From contig JAILAD010000009.1 of NCBI GenBank assembly GCA_024681795.1, positions 1-33,362 on the forward strand: 33,362 nt of DNA. Direction: 5' to 3'. This DNA is from Lachnospiraceae bacterium (GTDB taxonomy: Bacteria > Bacillota > Clostridia > Lachnospirales > Lachnospiraceae). The notes under the pieces are model-generated. The model had not been told where the DNA came from. It searched no databases and was given only the letters and a program-made list of their open reading frames with translations. Within the stretch, counting starts at the first letter, position 1, and every line of letters begins with the position of its first letter. Shown here piece after piece: positions 16,592 through 24,335 of this stretch. Made by a program: the position numbers and the translations under genes.

Positions 16592-17590
16592 ATGGACAGC
16601 AATAAGTTAAGAACAGCAAATTCATTTGTGGAGAATGTTTCCGAGATTACAGAGATTCTTAAGATCAATAATATCCCGGCAAATCGTATTTTTGATACCA
16701 TTATGACGCAAATGAATGATTTGCAGGATCAGATTCAGGAGAAAAAGGGCAGACGCGCTTCGATTTCTGATTTGGAAGAAATCGAGGAAAAGATGGAGGT
16801 GCTGGAATCGCTTTCCGACGTGTATTTAGAAGGTGTAGGAAAGAATAAAGAGTACCAAAGCAAGGCTGAGAATCAGATTGATGCCGTAAAGCGTACGAAG
16901 GAATTCGTATTGGACTACAAGGAGAGTATCTCCCGTTATAAAGGCGTCATGAAGAGAAATGAAGAAAAAATCGGTAAGGAAACGGATTCTCTGGCCTATG
17001 ATAAACTTGCTTCTTTAACGGAGCGTGCCGATTTCATGGAGAGCATCTTAAAGAAAAGTACGGATAGTGCCGTCACAAGCCTGAAAATGATGGAATCTCT
17101 TGTGCAGGATAAAAAGAATATGTTTACCGAGCAAGAGAAGAATACCATTCGCTATGGTTTGGCTTCCATTGCAATCGCTGAAAGAGTTTTGCTTGGAGGT
17201 GAGGAAATTCAGGATTTACGAACCCGGGTAAGAAGGGAAGGAGAATTTGAAAAAATGGTGACTATGGTAGCCGAGTCCAAATCGTTTCAAAGTATTACGA
17301 AAGAGAACTTAAGTCCGGACGGAGTGCGGGATTTCCTCAAGGAGCCGGAATCCGGCAAGAAACTTTGGAAGGATTTCGAGAAGAAAGTCAGAGAGAACCA
17401 AAAGGACGGAAAAACAAGAGAACTTTCCGGAAAAACAGTAGCGAAGACAAACGGAAAACGGCTTGAGAAAAAGATGCAGTCCGAACAGGAAAGAAAGGCG
17501 GAAAAGAAGCAGCTGGAAGCCGAAAAAGAAATGAAGAAAAAGAAAGAAATGAAGAAAGAATTAAAGCCCAAAGGAATGGGAATGAATTAG
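16592..17590 (+). CDS. Coiled-coil partner sharing the C-terminal module of the large repeat protein
   Basis: 332 residues, family not recognised, no signal peptide or membrane segment. Residues ~1-160 are mostly long helices with coiled-coil character (MNDLQDQIQEKKGRRASISDLEEIEEK). Residues ~160-265 align with the C-terminal module of the upstream protein: SLKMMES..DKK.MFTEQEKNTIRYGLASIAIAERV then ESKSFQSI...GVRDFLKEPE, against ALQGYGEKKKLSPKELQGAKKAMAALLLKQHA then ESKGFRKAF...DFIKKIVNNPK. The tail (~270-332) is extremely basic Lys/Glu-rich and could bind nucleic acid or the acidic linkers of the partner. It starts 23 bases after the large gene behind GTGAGGTAAGG with no promoter between: the same operon. 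Confidence 0.8.
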   Translation: MDSNKLRTANSFVENVSEITEILKINNIPANRIFDTIMTQMNDLQDQIQEKKGRRASISDLEEIEEKMEVLESLSDVYLEGVGKNKEYQSKAENQIDAVKRTKEFVLDYKESISRYKGVMKRNEEKIGKETDSLAYDKLASLTERADFMESILKKSTDSAVTSLKMMESLVQDKKNMFTEQEKNTIRYGLASIAIAERVLLGGEEIQDLRTRVRREGEFEKMVTMVAESKSFQSITKENLSPDGVRDFLKEPESGKKLWKDFEKKVRENQKDGKTRELSGKTVAKTNGKRLEKKMQSEQERKAEKKQLEAEKEMKKKKEMKKELKPKGMGMN

Positions 17591-17618
17591 AGCATACAAA
17601 GCACGTTGGGAGGATAAG

Positions 17619-17696
17619 ATGGACCAAGTGGAGAGTCTTAAATCAAGTTCAAATAGAGACACTATGGATATCAGGAAAGAATATGGAAGAATATGA
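17619..17696 (+). CDS. Possible 25-residue peptide at the end of the repeat-protein operon
   Basis: An ATG directly behind a strong GGGAGGATAAG opens a 26-codon frame (MDQVESLKSSSNRDTMDIRK...) that ends 18 bases before the operon terminator. It is polar, with no membrane or signal character. The excellent ribosome site and its location favour translation; lack of any recognisable family and the short length argue for caution. Confidence 0.4.
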   Translation: MDQVESLKSSSNRDTMDIRKEYGRI

Positions 17697-17713
17697 AAAA
17701 GAAATATGTTAAT

Positions 17714-17747
17714 GAATGGCAGGGATTATACCCGCCATTCTTTCTTT
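17714..17747 (+). terminator. Terminator of the repeat-protein operon
   Basis: GAATGGC-A-GGG (17714-17724) pairs with CCCGCCATTC (17731-17740) with a single bulged A, six-base loop, then TTTCTTT. Confidence 0.85.
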
Positions 17748-17785
17748 ATTCGCAGAATCAGAATTAGAATACAATCCGTCAGTAA

Positions 17786-17814
17786 TTGTAAATGGGATAT
17801 ACAATTCATTATAG
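17786..17814 (+). promoter_or_regulatory. Possible promoter of the first lipoprotein gene
   Basis: TTGTAA (17786-17791), 17-base spacer, TTATAG (17809-17814), only about 20 bases before the ATG at 17834, so the leader would be very short. A second arrangement using TATAGA one base later is possible. Confidence 0.4.
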
Positions 17815-17833
17815 ATAGCAGGAGGAGCGTAAT

Positions 17834-20074
17834 ATGACAAAGAAACGACTAATGAAAGGAATCAGTTTGATTCTGGCCGGTATTATGGTTTTCTCTGTGG
17901 TAGGCTGTAACAACAATGCCAAAGGGGGAAGTCGCGCGGAGGAAGCAAAGAAAAATGCGAAAGATGCGATTTTCCGTGAAGAGATGCAATTGACGGCAGA
18001 TTTCACACAACAGGGAGCAAAGATACGCGGAGACAAATTCCTTCTATATGCGGGAAATCCCGGTGAATTTCAGTTTGCCATCGGAGATGCGAGTGGTAAT
18101 CTGGGAGCATCCCAAACCGTTTCACTGGAATCGGAAGAGCATTATTCCATGGGTAACTGTGTAACACTCGCACCGGACGGAACGGTATATTTTGTAGATA
18201 ATTTCAGTGATTACAATAACAACAAATATGAGAACACTCTGATTCATGTCGATGCCGACGGAAAGGAACTTGGAAGAGTGAGCCTGGAAGGGGAATCCAA
18301 TCCCTATTCGGTTGTAGTCACGGAAGACGGAAATGCAGTTGTCCGTTATGATACGGAGTTGGCTGTTTATGATGCGGGCTTAAAGAAAGTCAAGATTATT
18401 ACAAATTCCAATGCATCCCAGAATTGGAGCGAATTGCTTCCGAGCGGAAAGGATCTGCTTTTGTTTACTTATTCGGACGGGAAAGGGATGAGTGCCCATA
18501 AGGTTGACCTTGCAGCCGGAACAATCGGACCGGATATCCCTTTTGATGCCAGAAACGGTACGGCTGTAGCAGGAACAGGATATGACTTCTATTCCCTTAA
18601 TTACAGTACCGGTGTTTATGGAGTGGATTTAGCAAACAATAAGACAACGGAAGTATTCAATTTCCTGGATTCCGATATGTCCGGCGATATTAATGTATTG
18701 ATGTTTGATAAGGAAACGGCATTGGTTGTCGGAGATCCGTATTCGGATAACGCATTTATTTCCATTTATAAAAAGGTTCCTCCTTCAGAAGTAGTAGATA
18801 AGAAAATTCTTACGCTGGGCGCATTCTATCTTACCACGGATGCCAAAAAACTAATTGCTAAATTTAACAAGGAAAATCCGACTTACAAGATTCGTGTTAT
18901 AGATTATTCGGAATTCAATTCGGCTGAGAATGATTACAACGGCGGTGTTACCGCGTTTAACGCAGATGCAACGACCGGTAATATTCCCGACATTATGATG
19001 ACCGGTGGAATCAGCAATATACAGACTTATATCAATAAGAATCTTTTTGCCGATCTTACTCCGTTAATGGAAAAAGCCGGATTAAACAAGAGCGATTATC
19101 TGGAGAATATTATTGAAGCCGGGTCCAAAGACGGAAAACTATACAATGTCATTCCGTTCTTCTATCTGAATGGGCATATGATTAAGAAGTCCCTGCTGAA
19201 CGGAAAAGACGGTATTACGATTGACGAGTATATGGAATTGGAGAAAAAGAATAACATCGCCGGAAAAAGCCTTTGGTATGAAACACAGTCAGCAGTAATT
19301 TCCGATGCGTTTTCCTATAATACAGGAGATTTTCTGGATGTTTCAACAGGGAAATGCAATTTTGATTCCGATGATTTCAAGAAGGTATTGATTTTTGCAA
19401 ATGAATTTCCCGCAAATACCGACAATATGGAAGAAATCTATAAAGATGCCGATTATAATTCTGCGTATATGAAAGATCAGCTTCTGTTATCTTCATTTGG
19501 TATGGGTTCCTTCCGTGAGGCATATCGAACCGAGCAGTCTATGTTTGGAGAAGATGTGGTGATTATCGGATTCCCGAATATTGACGGTGATTCCAAGCCT
19601 GTAATCAACCCCAGCCTTTCCGTTGCGATTTCCGCCAAGTGTTCGGATAAGGAAGGTGCCTTTGAGTTTGTCAAAATGCTCCTTTCGGAGGACTTCCAGA
19701 ATCAGATTGACAATGGATATGCCGGAAGCCGCGGAATTCCCATTCTGAAATCTGCATTTGAAAAGATGGGCGAAACTGCCATGGAGCCATATGCATATAA
19801 GAATGATCAGGGAGAGTGGGTGGAAATAGACCCCAGTGAGGACACTTACCAGCGCGGAGGCAAGGAATACCCTTATCAGAACTTGCCGAAGGAACGCTTG
19901 GAATATTATAAGGAAGTCTGCACTTCCGTTTCCTCAATTCGATACAAAGAAGATCAGATTCTTAACATTATTAATGAAGAAGCAGCAGCATATTTTGCCG
20001 GTCAGAAGAGTGTGGATGAAGTTACGAAGATCATTCAAAGCCGTGCAAGTATTTATGTGAAGGAAAAACAATAA
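17834..20074 (+). CDS. Lipoprotein with propeller-like N-terminal half and family-1 solute-binding C-terminal half
   Basis: 746 residues, longer than an ordinary solute-binding protein (about 430). The signal peptide ends in a lipobox with acylated C25 (FSVVGC), so it is anchored outside the membrane. Residues ~45-315 are short beta-strand repeats (LAPDGTVYFVDN, VVTEDGNAVVRYD, PSGKDLLLFTYSD), reading like a beta-propeller. From ~323 a family-1 extracellular solute-binding domain follows: LTLGAFYLTTDAKKLIAKFN, NIPDIMMTGGISNIQTYINK, FADLTPLMEKAGL, then GAFEFVKMLLSEDFQ. It ends in DEVTKIIQSRASIYVKE, as in the next gene. GGAGGAG lies before the ATG. No permease or ATPase gene is adjacent, so its transport partner must be elsewhere or it works as a sensor. 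Fold of the N-terminal half is inference from the pattern. Confidence 0.85.
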   Translation: MTKKRLMKGISLILAGIMVFSVVGCNNNAKGGSRAEEAKKNAKDAIFREEMQLTADFTQQGAKIRGDKFLLYAGNPGEFQFAIGDASGNLGASQTVSLESEEHYSMGNCVTLAPDGTVYFVDNFSDYNNNKYENTLIHVDADGKELGRVSLEGESNPYSVVVTEDGNAVVRYDTELAVYDAGLKKVKIITNSNASQNWSELLPSGKDLLLFTYSDGKGMSAHKVDLAAGTIGPDIPFDARNGTAVAGTGYDFYSLNYSTGVYGVDLANNKTTEVFNFLDSDMSGDINVLMFDKETALVVGDPYSDNAFISIYKKVPPSEVVDKKILTLGAFYLTTDAKKLIAKFNKENPTYKIRVIDYSEFNSAENDYNGGVTAFNADATTGNIPDIMMTGGISNIQTYINKNLFADLTPLMEKAGLNKSDYLENIIEAGSKDGKLYNVIPFFYLNGHMIKKSLLNGKDGITIDEYMELEKKNNIAGKSLWYETQSAVISDAFSYNTGDFLDVSTGKCNFDSDDFKKVLIFANEFPANTDNMEEIYKDADYNSAYMKDQLLLSSFGMGSFREAYRTEQSMFGEDVVIIGFPNIDGDSKPVINPSLSVAISAKCSDKEGAFEFVKMLLSEDFQNQIDNGYAGSRGIPILKSAFEKMGETAMEPYAYKNDQGEWVEIDPSEDTYQRGGKEYPYQNLPKERLEYYKEVCTSVSSIRYKEDQILNIINEEAAAYFAGQKSVDEVTKIIQSRASIYVKEKQ

Positions 20075-20106
20075 GTGCTTGCAACAACGGAAAAAAATAT
20101 GTTATA

Positions 20107-20154
20107 GCAACTAAAGTTGCGAAAAGTAAAATGCGAGGGCATTTATGGTATAAT
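20107..20154 (+). promoter_or_regulatory. Extended -10 promoter and palindrome upstream of the second lipoprotein gene
   Basis: TGGTATAAT ending at 20154 is an extended -10 element with no good -35. GCAACT-AA-AGTTGC (20107-20120) is a perfect palindrome just upstream of the -35 region, a possible operator. No terminator separates the two lipoprotein genes, so read-through is also possible. Confidence 0.55.
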
Positions 20155-20209
20155 GGAAACGGAATCGTATCGGAAGTAAAATCGTGTTGTTAAAAAGGAG
20201 GAAAGGACT

Positions 20210-22471
20210 GTGAAGAAGGGGATTACCGCGCTAATACTTTCATTTCTTGTTGCTTCAGCAGTATTTCTTTTGGGTTGTAAGAATCAGGGCGGATTAAGGG
20301 CAAAAATCAATAAGGATGTGGTGTATGAATATACCACGGATATTACTACATGCGAAGGACTTGGTAATATCCCTTTTTCCTTTGATATAAACGGAGACCG
20401 GCTTCTGATTTTTAACAGAAAATACGAAATTGAGGAAGGTACTGACAGAAATATTGCATCCTGGACAATCTGTGATTTAAACAATCCGTCTGTTGCAGGG
20501 GAATTATCCGAATTTCATGGAAGCGAGGAAGGAAAATACGTATATTTTGAGGACTGCCGATTTACGGAAGACGGGAAAATTTACATCCTGGAAGGCGATG
20601 TACTGGAGGATTCTTCTGTAAATTATTATCTGGATGTTGCCCTTGAAAACGGGACATTGGAGAGCAGAACGCCAATCGAAACGGATGGATTCTTCGTTGA
20701 TAAACCGGTTATTCTGAAAGACGGATATACTGCTTTTACAGTGGGATCGTCCGTCTACATTTATGGACCGGATGGAAAAAAGTATGATGAAGTCAAACAG
20801 CCGGAAGGGTTTGATGTTTCCGATTACAGCGGCGGTAAGATTGTGGATTGCGGGAATAGTCTGATTCTGGTAGACGGTAAAATAAAAGAAAACAAGAAAC
20901 GGGAATATGCGATTTATAACAGAATAACGAAAACATTAGGCCCGGTCTGCGAGACAGAACTAGATATCCATAATGCGGGAGAATTGACAGAGGATACTTT
21001 CTATATCTGTTCCGTGGAAAAAGGATTCTATGAAATGAAATACGGGGAAAGCGGGGAAATACAGACCTTAGGTTATAAAGATTCGGATCTTCCAATCGTT
21101 ACCATGGGACTTGTTTGGGATGTAAAACGTATGGTATTGTTTGTTCCGGGCGATGAGTATGTTTATAAACCGATGATTTACACCAAGGTGAATCCGGAGG
21201 AGGTAGGAGAGAAAACCGTTATTACCATCGGTGGACCGTCTTATGCAAATATGTTTTTAAGGCCCGCTGTGACCGAGTTTAACCAAAAGAATAAGGAATA
21301 CCGGATTGAAATAATAGATTATTATGAAGAAAACGATTCCGATTTTACTGCGGCTATGAATGCCTACAGAATGGATCTTCTTTCCGGACAGGGGCCGGAT
21401 ATCATCATTTCGGATGGATATATGGATATTACCAATGATCTAAAGACCGGTGTTTATGAAGATATGACGCCTTATATGGAGGCGGCAGGTATTTCCTCTT
21501 CGGATTTCTTAGAGCAGGTGGAAGATGTTTGCTGTTATGACGGAAAGCAATATGTGTATTTTCCGTGGTTTACGGTCAAAGGACTTTGCATGACCAAACC
21601 GGAATTTGTGAATGCGAATCAGACGCTAACAATAAAGGAAGAAGTGGAATTTGAGAAAAAATACGGAATAGTGGGACAGGGTGCGATGGATTGTGACCGT
21701 AATGAACTGATTATGAATTCCGTACTATGCTCGTATCGGGATTATTACAATCCGGATACGGGAGAGTGCAATTTTGATTCCGATTCTTTTAAAGAATTCC
21801 TTGAATGGGTTGCCACCTATCCGGAGAGTTTGAATGAAGAGCAAACCTATTATTCCGTTCAGTCACAGAGGAAACTGTTTGAAGAAAACAAAGTGATCTA
21901 CGAAGAAGCTCCTTTTAAAGGTTTTCGCAATGTTTATGCGGAAGATATGGCAGATTTCGGCGGCAATGCGGTCATTATCGGAATGCCTTCCAAAGAAGGA
22001 AATAAAGCGGGAATCCTTTATACGGATTACATTCTCGGAATCAATGCGGGAAGCAGCAATAAAGAAGGCGCGTTTGATTTTATTAAAAGATTTATGACGG
22101 ACGAGTATTATTCGAATGCAGCTGAGTTCCGTAGCGGTTCCGCATTTCCGGCAAAAAAGAACAAATTTGATGAGCTTTGTGAGAATATGCTGGATCTTCC
22201 CTATGTTTACGGAAACAGCGGAGAATTGGTCAAAGGAAAAGATTATTATTACGATAACGGAAACCGGGTTGAAATCGACCCTCCCTCCGCAGAAAGAATG
22301 GAGCACTATAAGGAACTTGTTCTAAACAGTCACGGACTGGTGCAGTTTGATACCAAAATGCTGATGATTATTCAGGAAGAGACCACACCGTACTTTGCAG
22401 GAGACAAGACCGTTGATGAAGTGGCAAGGATTATTCAAAGCCGTGCGGAGATGTATGTCAAAGAGCGATAA
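20210..22471 (+). CDS. Second propeller-like/solute-binding lipoprotein, paralogue of the preceding gene
   Basis: 753 residues starting with GTG behind AAAAGGAGGAAAGG. Lipobox FLLGC with C23. It has the same two-part plan as its upstream neighbour: a beta-rich ~300-residue N-terminal half (FSFDINGDRLLIFNRKYEI, FTEDGKIYILEGDVLED), then from ~334 a family-1 solute-binding domain (ITIGGPSYANMFLRPAVTEF, GPDIIISDGYMDITNDL, YEDMTPYMEAAGI). Closing sequence YFAGDKTVDEVARIIQSRAEMYVKE is nearly that of the paralogue. The shared parts (CNFDSDSFKEFL, GAFDFIKRFM) are at similar positions, so this is a tandem duplication that has diverged strongly. Ligand unknown; sugar oligomers are the usual ligands of the family. 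Confidence 0.85.
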   Translation: MKKGITALILSFLVASAVFLLGCKNQGGLRAKINKDVVYEYTTDITTCEGLGNIPFSFDINGDRLLIFNRKYEIEEGTDRNIASWTICDLNNPSVAGELSEFHGSEEGKYVYFEDCRFTEDGKIYILEGDVLEDSSVNYYLDVALENGTLESRTPIETDGFFVDKPVILKDGYTAFTVGSSVYIYGPDGKKYDEVKQPEGFDVSDYSGGKIVDCGNSLILVDGKIKENKKREYAIYNRITKTLGPVCETELDIHNAGELTEDTFYICSVEKGFYEMKYGESGEIQTLGYKDSDLPIVTMGLVWDVKRMVLFVPGDEYVYKPMIYTKVNPEEVGEKTVITIGGPSYANMFLRPAVTEFNQKNKEYRIEIIDYYEENDSDFTAAMNAYRMDLLSGQGPDIIISDGYMDITNDLKTGVYEDMTPYMEAAGISSSDFLEQVEDVCCYDGKQYVYFPWFTVKGLCMTKPEFVNANQTLTIKEEVEFEKKYGIVGQGAMDCDRNELIMNSVLCSYRDYYNPDTGECNFDSDSFKEFLEWVATYPESLNEEQTYYSVQSQRKLFEENKVIYEEAPFKGFRNVYAEDMADFGGNAVIIGMPSKEGNKAGILYTDYILGINAGSSNKEGAFDFIKRFMTDEYYSNAAEFRSGSAFPAKKNKFDELCENMLDLPYVYGNSGELVKGKDYYYDNGNRVEIDPPSAERMEHYKELVLNSHGLVQFDTKMLMIIQEETTPYFAGDKTVDEVARIIQSRAEMYVKER

Positions 22472-22528
22472 GAAGTTGAACCGTCTGCCGGAGTGATTCG
22501 GGAATTGTCGGATTCTTGCAAGAAAAGC

Positions 22529-22670
22529 GGGAATCAAAAAACATCTGCAGGTCGTCGATAAAGTCCTGCTTGAAATGGGTAATTTTTGACGCATCAGGAA
22601 CCTTGTTAAAGCCGCAGAATTCCCGCAAATTCTTAAAGATAATCCTTACTTTAACTGAATTTTGGAACAA
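22529..22670 (-). pseudogene. Transposase N-terminal remnant
   Basis: On the minus strand the frame from about 22670 reads LREFCGFNKVPDASKITHF followed by KQDFIDDLQMFFD, a pattern I recognise from the N-terminal part of clostridial IS4/IS1182-type transposases. After about 22529 the frame continues into unrelated sequence and stops, so the rest of the transposase is gone. No terminal inverted repeats were found. It occupies most of the space between the second lipoprotein gene and the TetR promoter. Confidence 0.6.
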
Positions 22671-22674
22671 TTTA

Positions 22675-22703
22675 TTGACAAATATAAAAACATATGATTT
22701 AAT
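22675..22703 (+). promoter_or_regulatory. Promoter of the TetR gene
   Basis: TTGACA (22675-22680), 17-base spacer, TTTAAT (22698-22703) with an extended TGA before it. The -10 overlaps the first operator unit. Confidence 0.75.
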
Positions 22704-22740
22704 AACGTTGTTATGTAACGCTGTTACGTAACAACGTTTT
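22702..22740. promoter_or_regulatory. Three abutting 13-base TetR operator units
   Basis: Three 13-base units follow without gap: ATAAC-GTT-GTTAT (22702-22714), GTAAC-GCT-GTTAC (22715-22727) and GTAAC-AAC-GTTTT (22728-22740). The first two are palindromes, and the three together also form a larger inverted repeat with AACGTT ends. The same ATAAC-GTT-GTTAT core is at the ABC gene (23599-23611), so the TetR protein encoded between them is the likely ligand-responsive repressor. Confidence 0.8.
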
Positions 22741-22793
22741 TCTGTTAAAGTAAGGGTATCGGTGAAACGATTGTCCGGAAACGGAAATTTATT

Positions 22794-23477
22794 ATGAAAG
22801 AAAATGTAGATTACGAAAAAAGAGAATTGCTGATTCAGGCAGCCAAAAAGGAATTTATGGAGAAAGGGTATAACAAGGCATCCCTCCGGAGTATCTGTTC
22901 CAAGGCAGGCATGACGACGGGTGCATTATACTTTTTCTTTGAAAACAAAGAAGATTTGTATTATGAAATTACGGGTAGTGCCAAGAATGAGTTGAAACAG
23001 CTGATTATTAAACATATTTCGGATGACAAAAAGGCAATGAAAGAGGTTAGTGATATCAGCGTGATGTTTACCGATCACTCGAATGAAGCGGACATGTTCA
23101 TTGAGTGTATTTACCGTAATTATGACAGCTTTATGCTGATTCTTTCCGGTACCAAAGAGGGAGAGTATGAGGCCTGCATCGATGAATTTGTAAAAATTGT
23201 GGAATCGTCCTCAACGGAAATGATGAAAGCTTCAAAGTTGTTTAAACCGGATCCCTTCATGAGTCACTGGATTGCACATACCATTGTGGATTCATTTATT
23301 CACGTTATTACGCATGAGCCGGATCCGGAAAAAGCAAAAGTAAAAATGCGGTTTATCTTAAACTTCATTGTCCGGGGGTGGTCGTCATTACTTGTAACAG
23401 GCACAGAAGTAACAACTGAAGTTCCCGGGAAGAAAAGCAGGAGTAAAAAACTGCAAAATAAAAATACTGCAAAATAA
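22794..23477 (+). CDS. TetR/AcrR-family transcriptional regulator
   Basis: 227-residue regulator, presumably dimeric. The N-terminal HTH at residues ~10-58 is canonical: RELLIQAAKKEFMEKGYNKA, SLRSICSKAGMTTGALYFFF, ENKEDLYYEI. The C-terminal ligand domain (~65-205) is variable as usual; a Lys/Ser-rich tail (GKKSRSKKLQNKN) follows. The gene is preceded by a triple operator over its own promoter, and the ABC transporter gene 157 bases downstream has a matching operator, so it should repress itself and the ABC unit. Inducer unknown; a drug, peptide or lipid pumped by the transporter is plausible. Confidence 0.93.
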   Translation: MKENVDYEKRELLIQAAKKEFMEKGYNKASLRSICSKAGMTTGALYFFFENKEDLYYEITGSAKNELKQLIIKHISDDKKAMKEVSDISVMFTDHSNEADMFIECIYRNYDSFMLILSGTKEGEYEACIDEFVKIVESSSTEMMKASKLFKPDPFMSHWIAHTIVDSFIHVITHEPDPEKAKVKMRFILNFIVRGWSSLLVTGTEVTTEVPGKKSRSKKLQNKNTAK

Positions 23478-23595
23478 GAAAAACGCAAAGCAGGAAAAAT
23501 AAGACAACGGAAAAATAAAAAAGAGTATTCGGCTGGTTACCCCGTTTTCGTGTGAACTTATGATTTTACATGGGAACGGGAAAATAAATAACAAA

Positions 23596-23614
23596 TACAT
23601 AACGTTGTTATGTA
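23596..23614. promoter_or_regulatory. TetR operator at the ABC transporter gene
   Basis: TACATAAC-GTT-GTTATGTA, a perfect 19-base palindrome containing the same core as the first unit upstream of the TetR gene, 20 bases before the ABC ATPase ATG. No clear -35/-10 pair precedes it, so part of the transcription may come from the TetR promoter. Confidence 0.8.
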
Positions 23615-23633
23615 AAATTCAGGAGGAGTAAAA

Positions 23634-24335
23634 ATGTATCTGGAAATTAAGGATGTCAAGAAAAGTTACGGAGAAGGCGGCAGTTACGTACAGGTTTTAA
23701 AGGGAGTGAACACCTGCGTGGAAAAAGGTCAGATGTGCGTGATTCAGGGCACGTCGGGGTCCGGAAAGTCCACTCTTTTAAACTGTATCGGAGGCCTGGA
23801 TACCATGGATTCCGGTTCCATTATTGTTGACGGAACGGAAATCTACGGAATGAAGAATAATACCCTTTCGGAGTACAGGAGAGCAAAACTCGGATTCATT
23901 TTTCAGTTTTATAATCTGGTTCCGAATCTGACCGTCAGAGAGAATATTCAGGTTTGCGAATATCTGTCCGAAAATCCCCTTCGGATGGAGGAACTGCTCG
24001 ATGTACTCGGACTTACGGAACATCAGAACAAGTTCCCGTCCCAGCTTTCCGGGGGGCAGCAACAGCGCTGTGCAATTGCGAGAGCGCTGATTAAGAATCC
24101 GAAACTTTTGCTTTGCGATGAACCTACCGGTGCGTTGGATTCGAATACATCCCGTGATATTCTTACTCTTTTGGAGCAAATCAACGAAAAATACAAAACC
24201 ACAATGATTATCGTGACGCATAACAATTCCATCAAAAATATGGTGCATAAGGTGATTTATTTAAAAGACGGTCTGGTAAAAACAGAGTATGAAAATGAAG
24301 TTCGCGTTCCGGCGGCGGAATTGGAGGATCTGTAA
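23634..24335 (+). CDS. ABC transporter ATP-binding protein, MacB/LolD type
   Basis: 233-residue ATPase that powers the FtsX-type permease encoded next. Walker [10 protein letters not shown] at residues 39-47, signature LSGGQQQR at 138-145, Walker [10 protein letters not shown] with D162/E163, and the switch His in IVTHNN. The Q-loop region [18 protein letters not shown] is typical of the LolD/MacB/BceA group, which moves lipids, peptides or antibiotics or performs mechanotransmission. GGAGGAG lies before the ATG. The last base of its stop is the first base of the permease start (TAATG), so the two are translationally coupled. Under control of the TetR operator at 23596. Confidence 0.95.
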   Translation: MYLEIKDVKKSYGEGGSYVQVLKGVNTCVEKGQMCVIQGTSGSGKSTLLNCIGGLDTMDSGSIIVDGTEIYGMKNNTLSEYRRAKLGFIFQFYNLVPNLTVRENIQVCEYLSENPLRMEELLDVLGLTEHQNKFPSQLSGGQQQRCAIARALIKNPKLLLCDEPTGALDSNTSRDILTLLEQINEKYKTTMIIVTHNNSIKNMVHKVIYLKDGLVKTEYENEVRVPAAELEDL

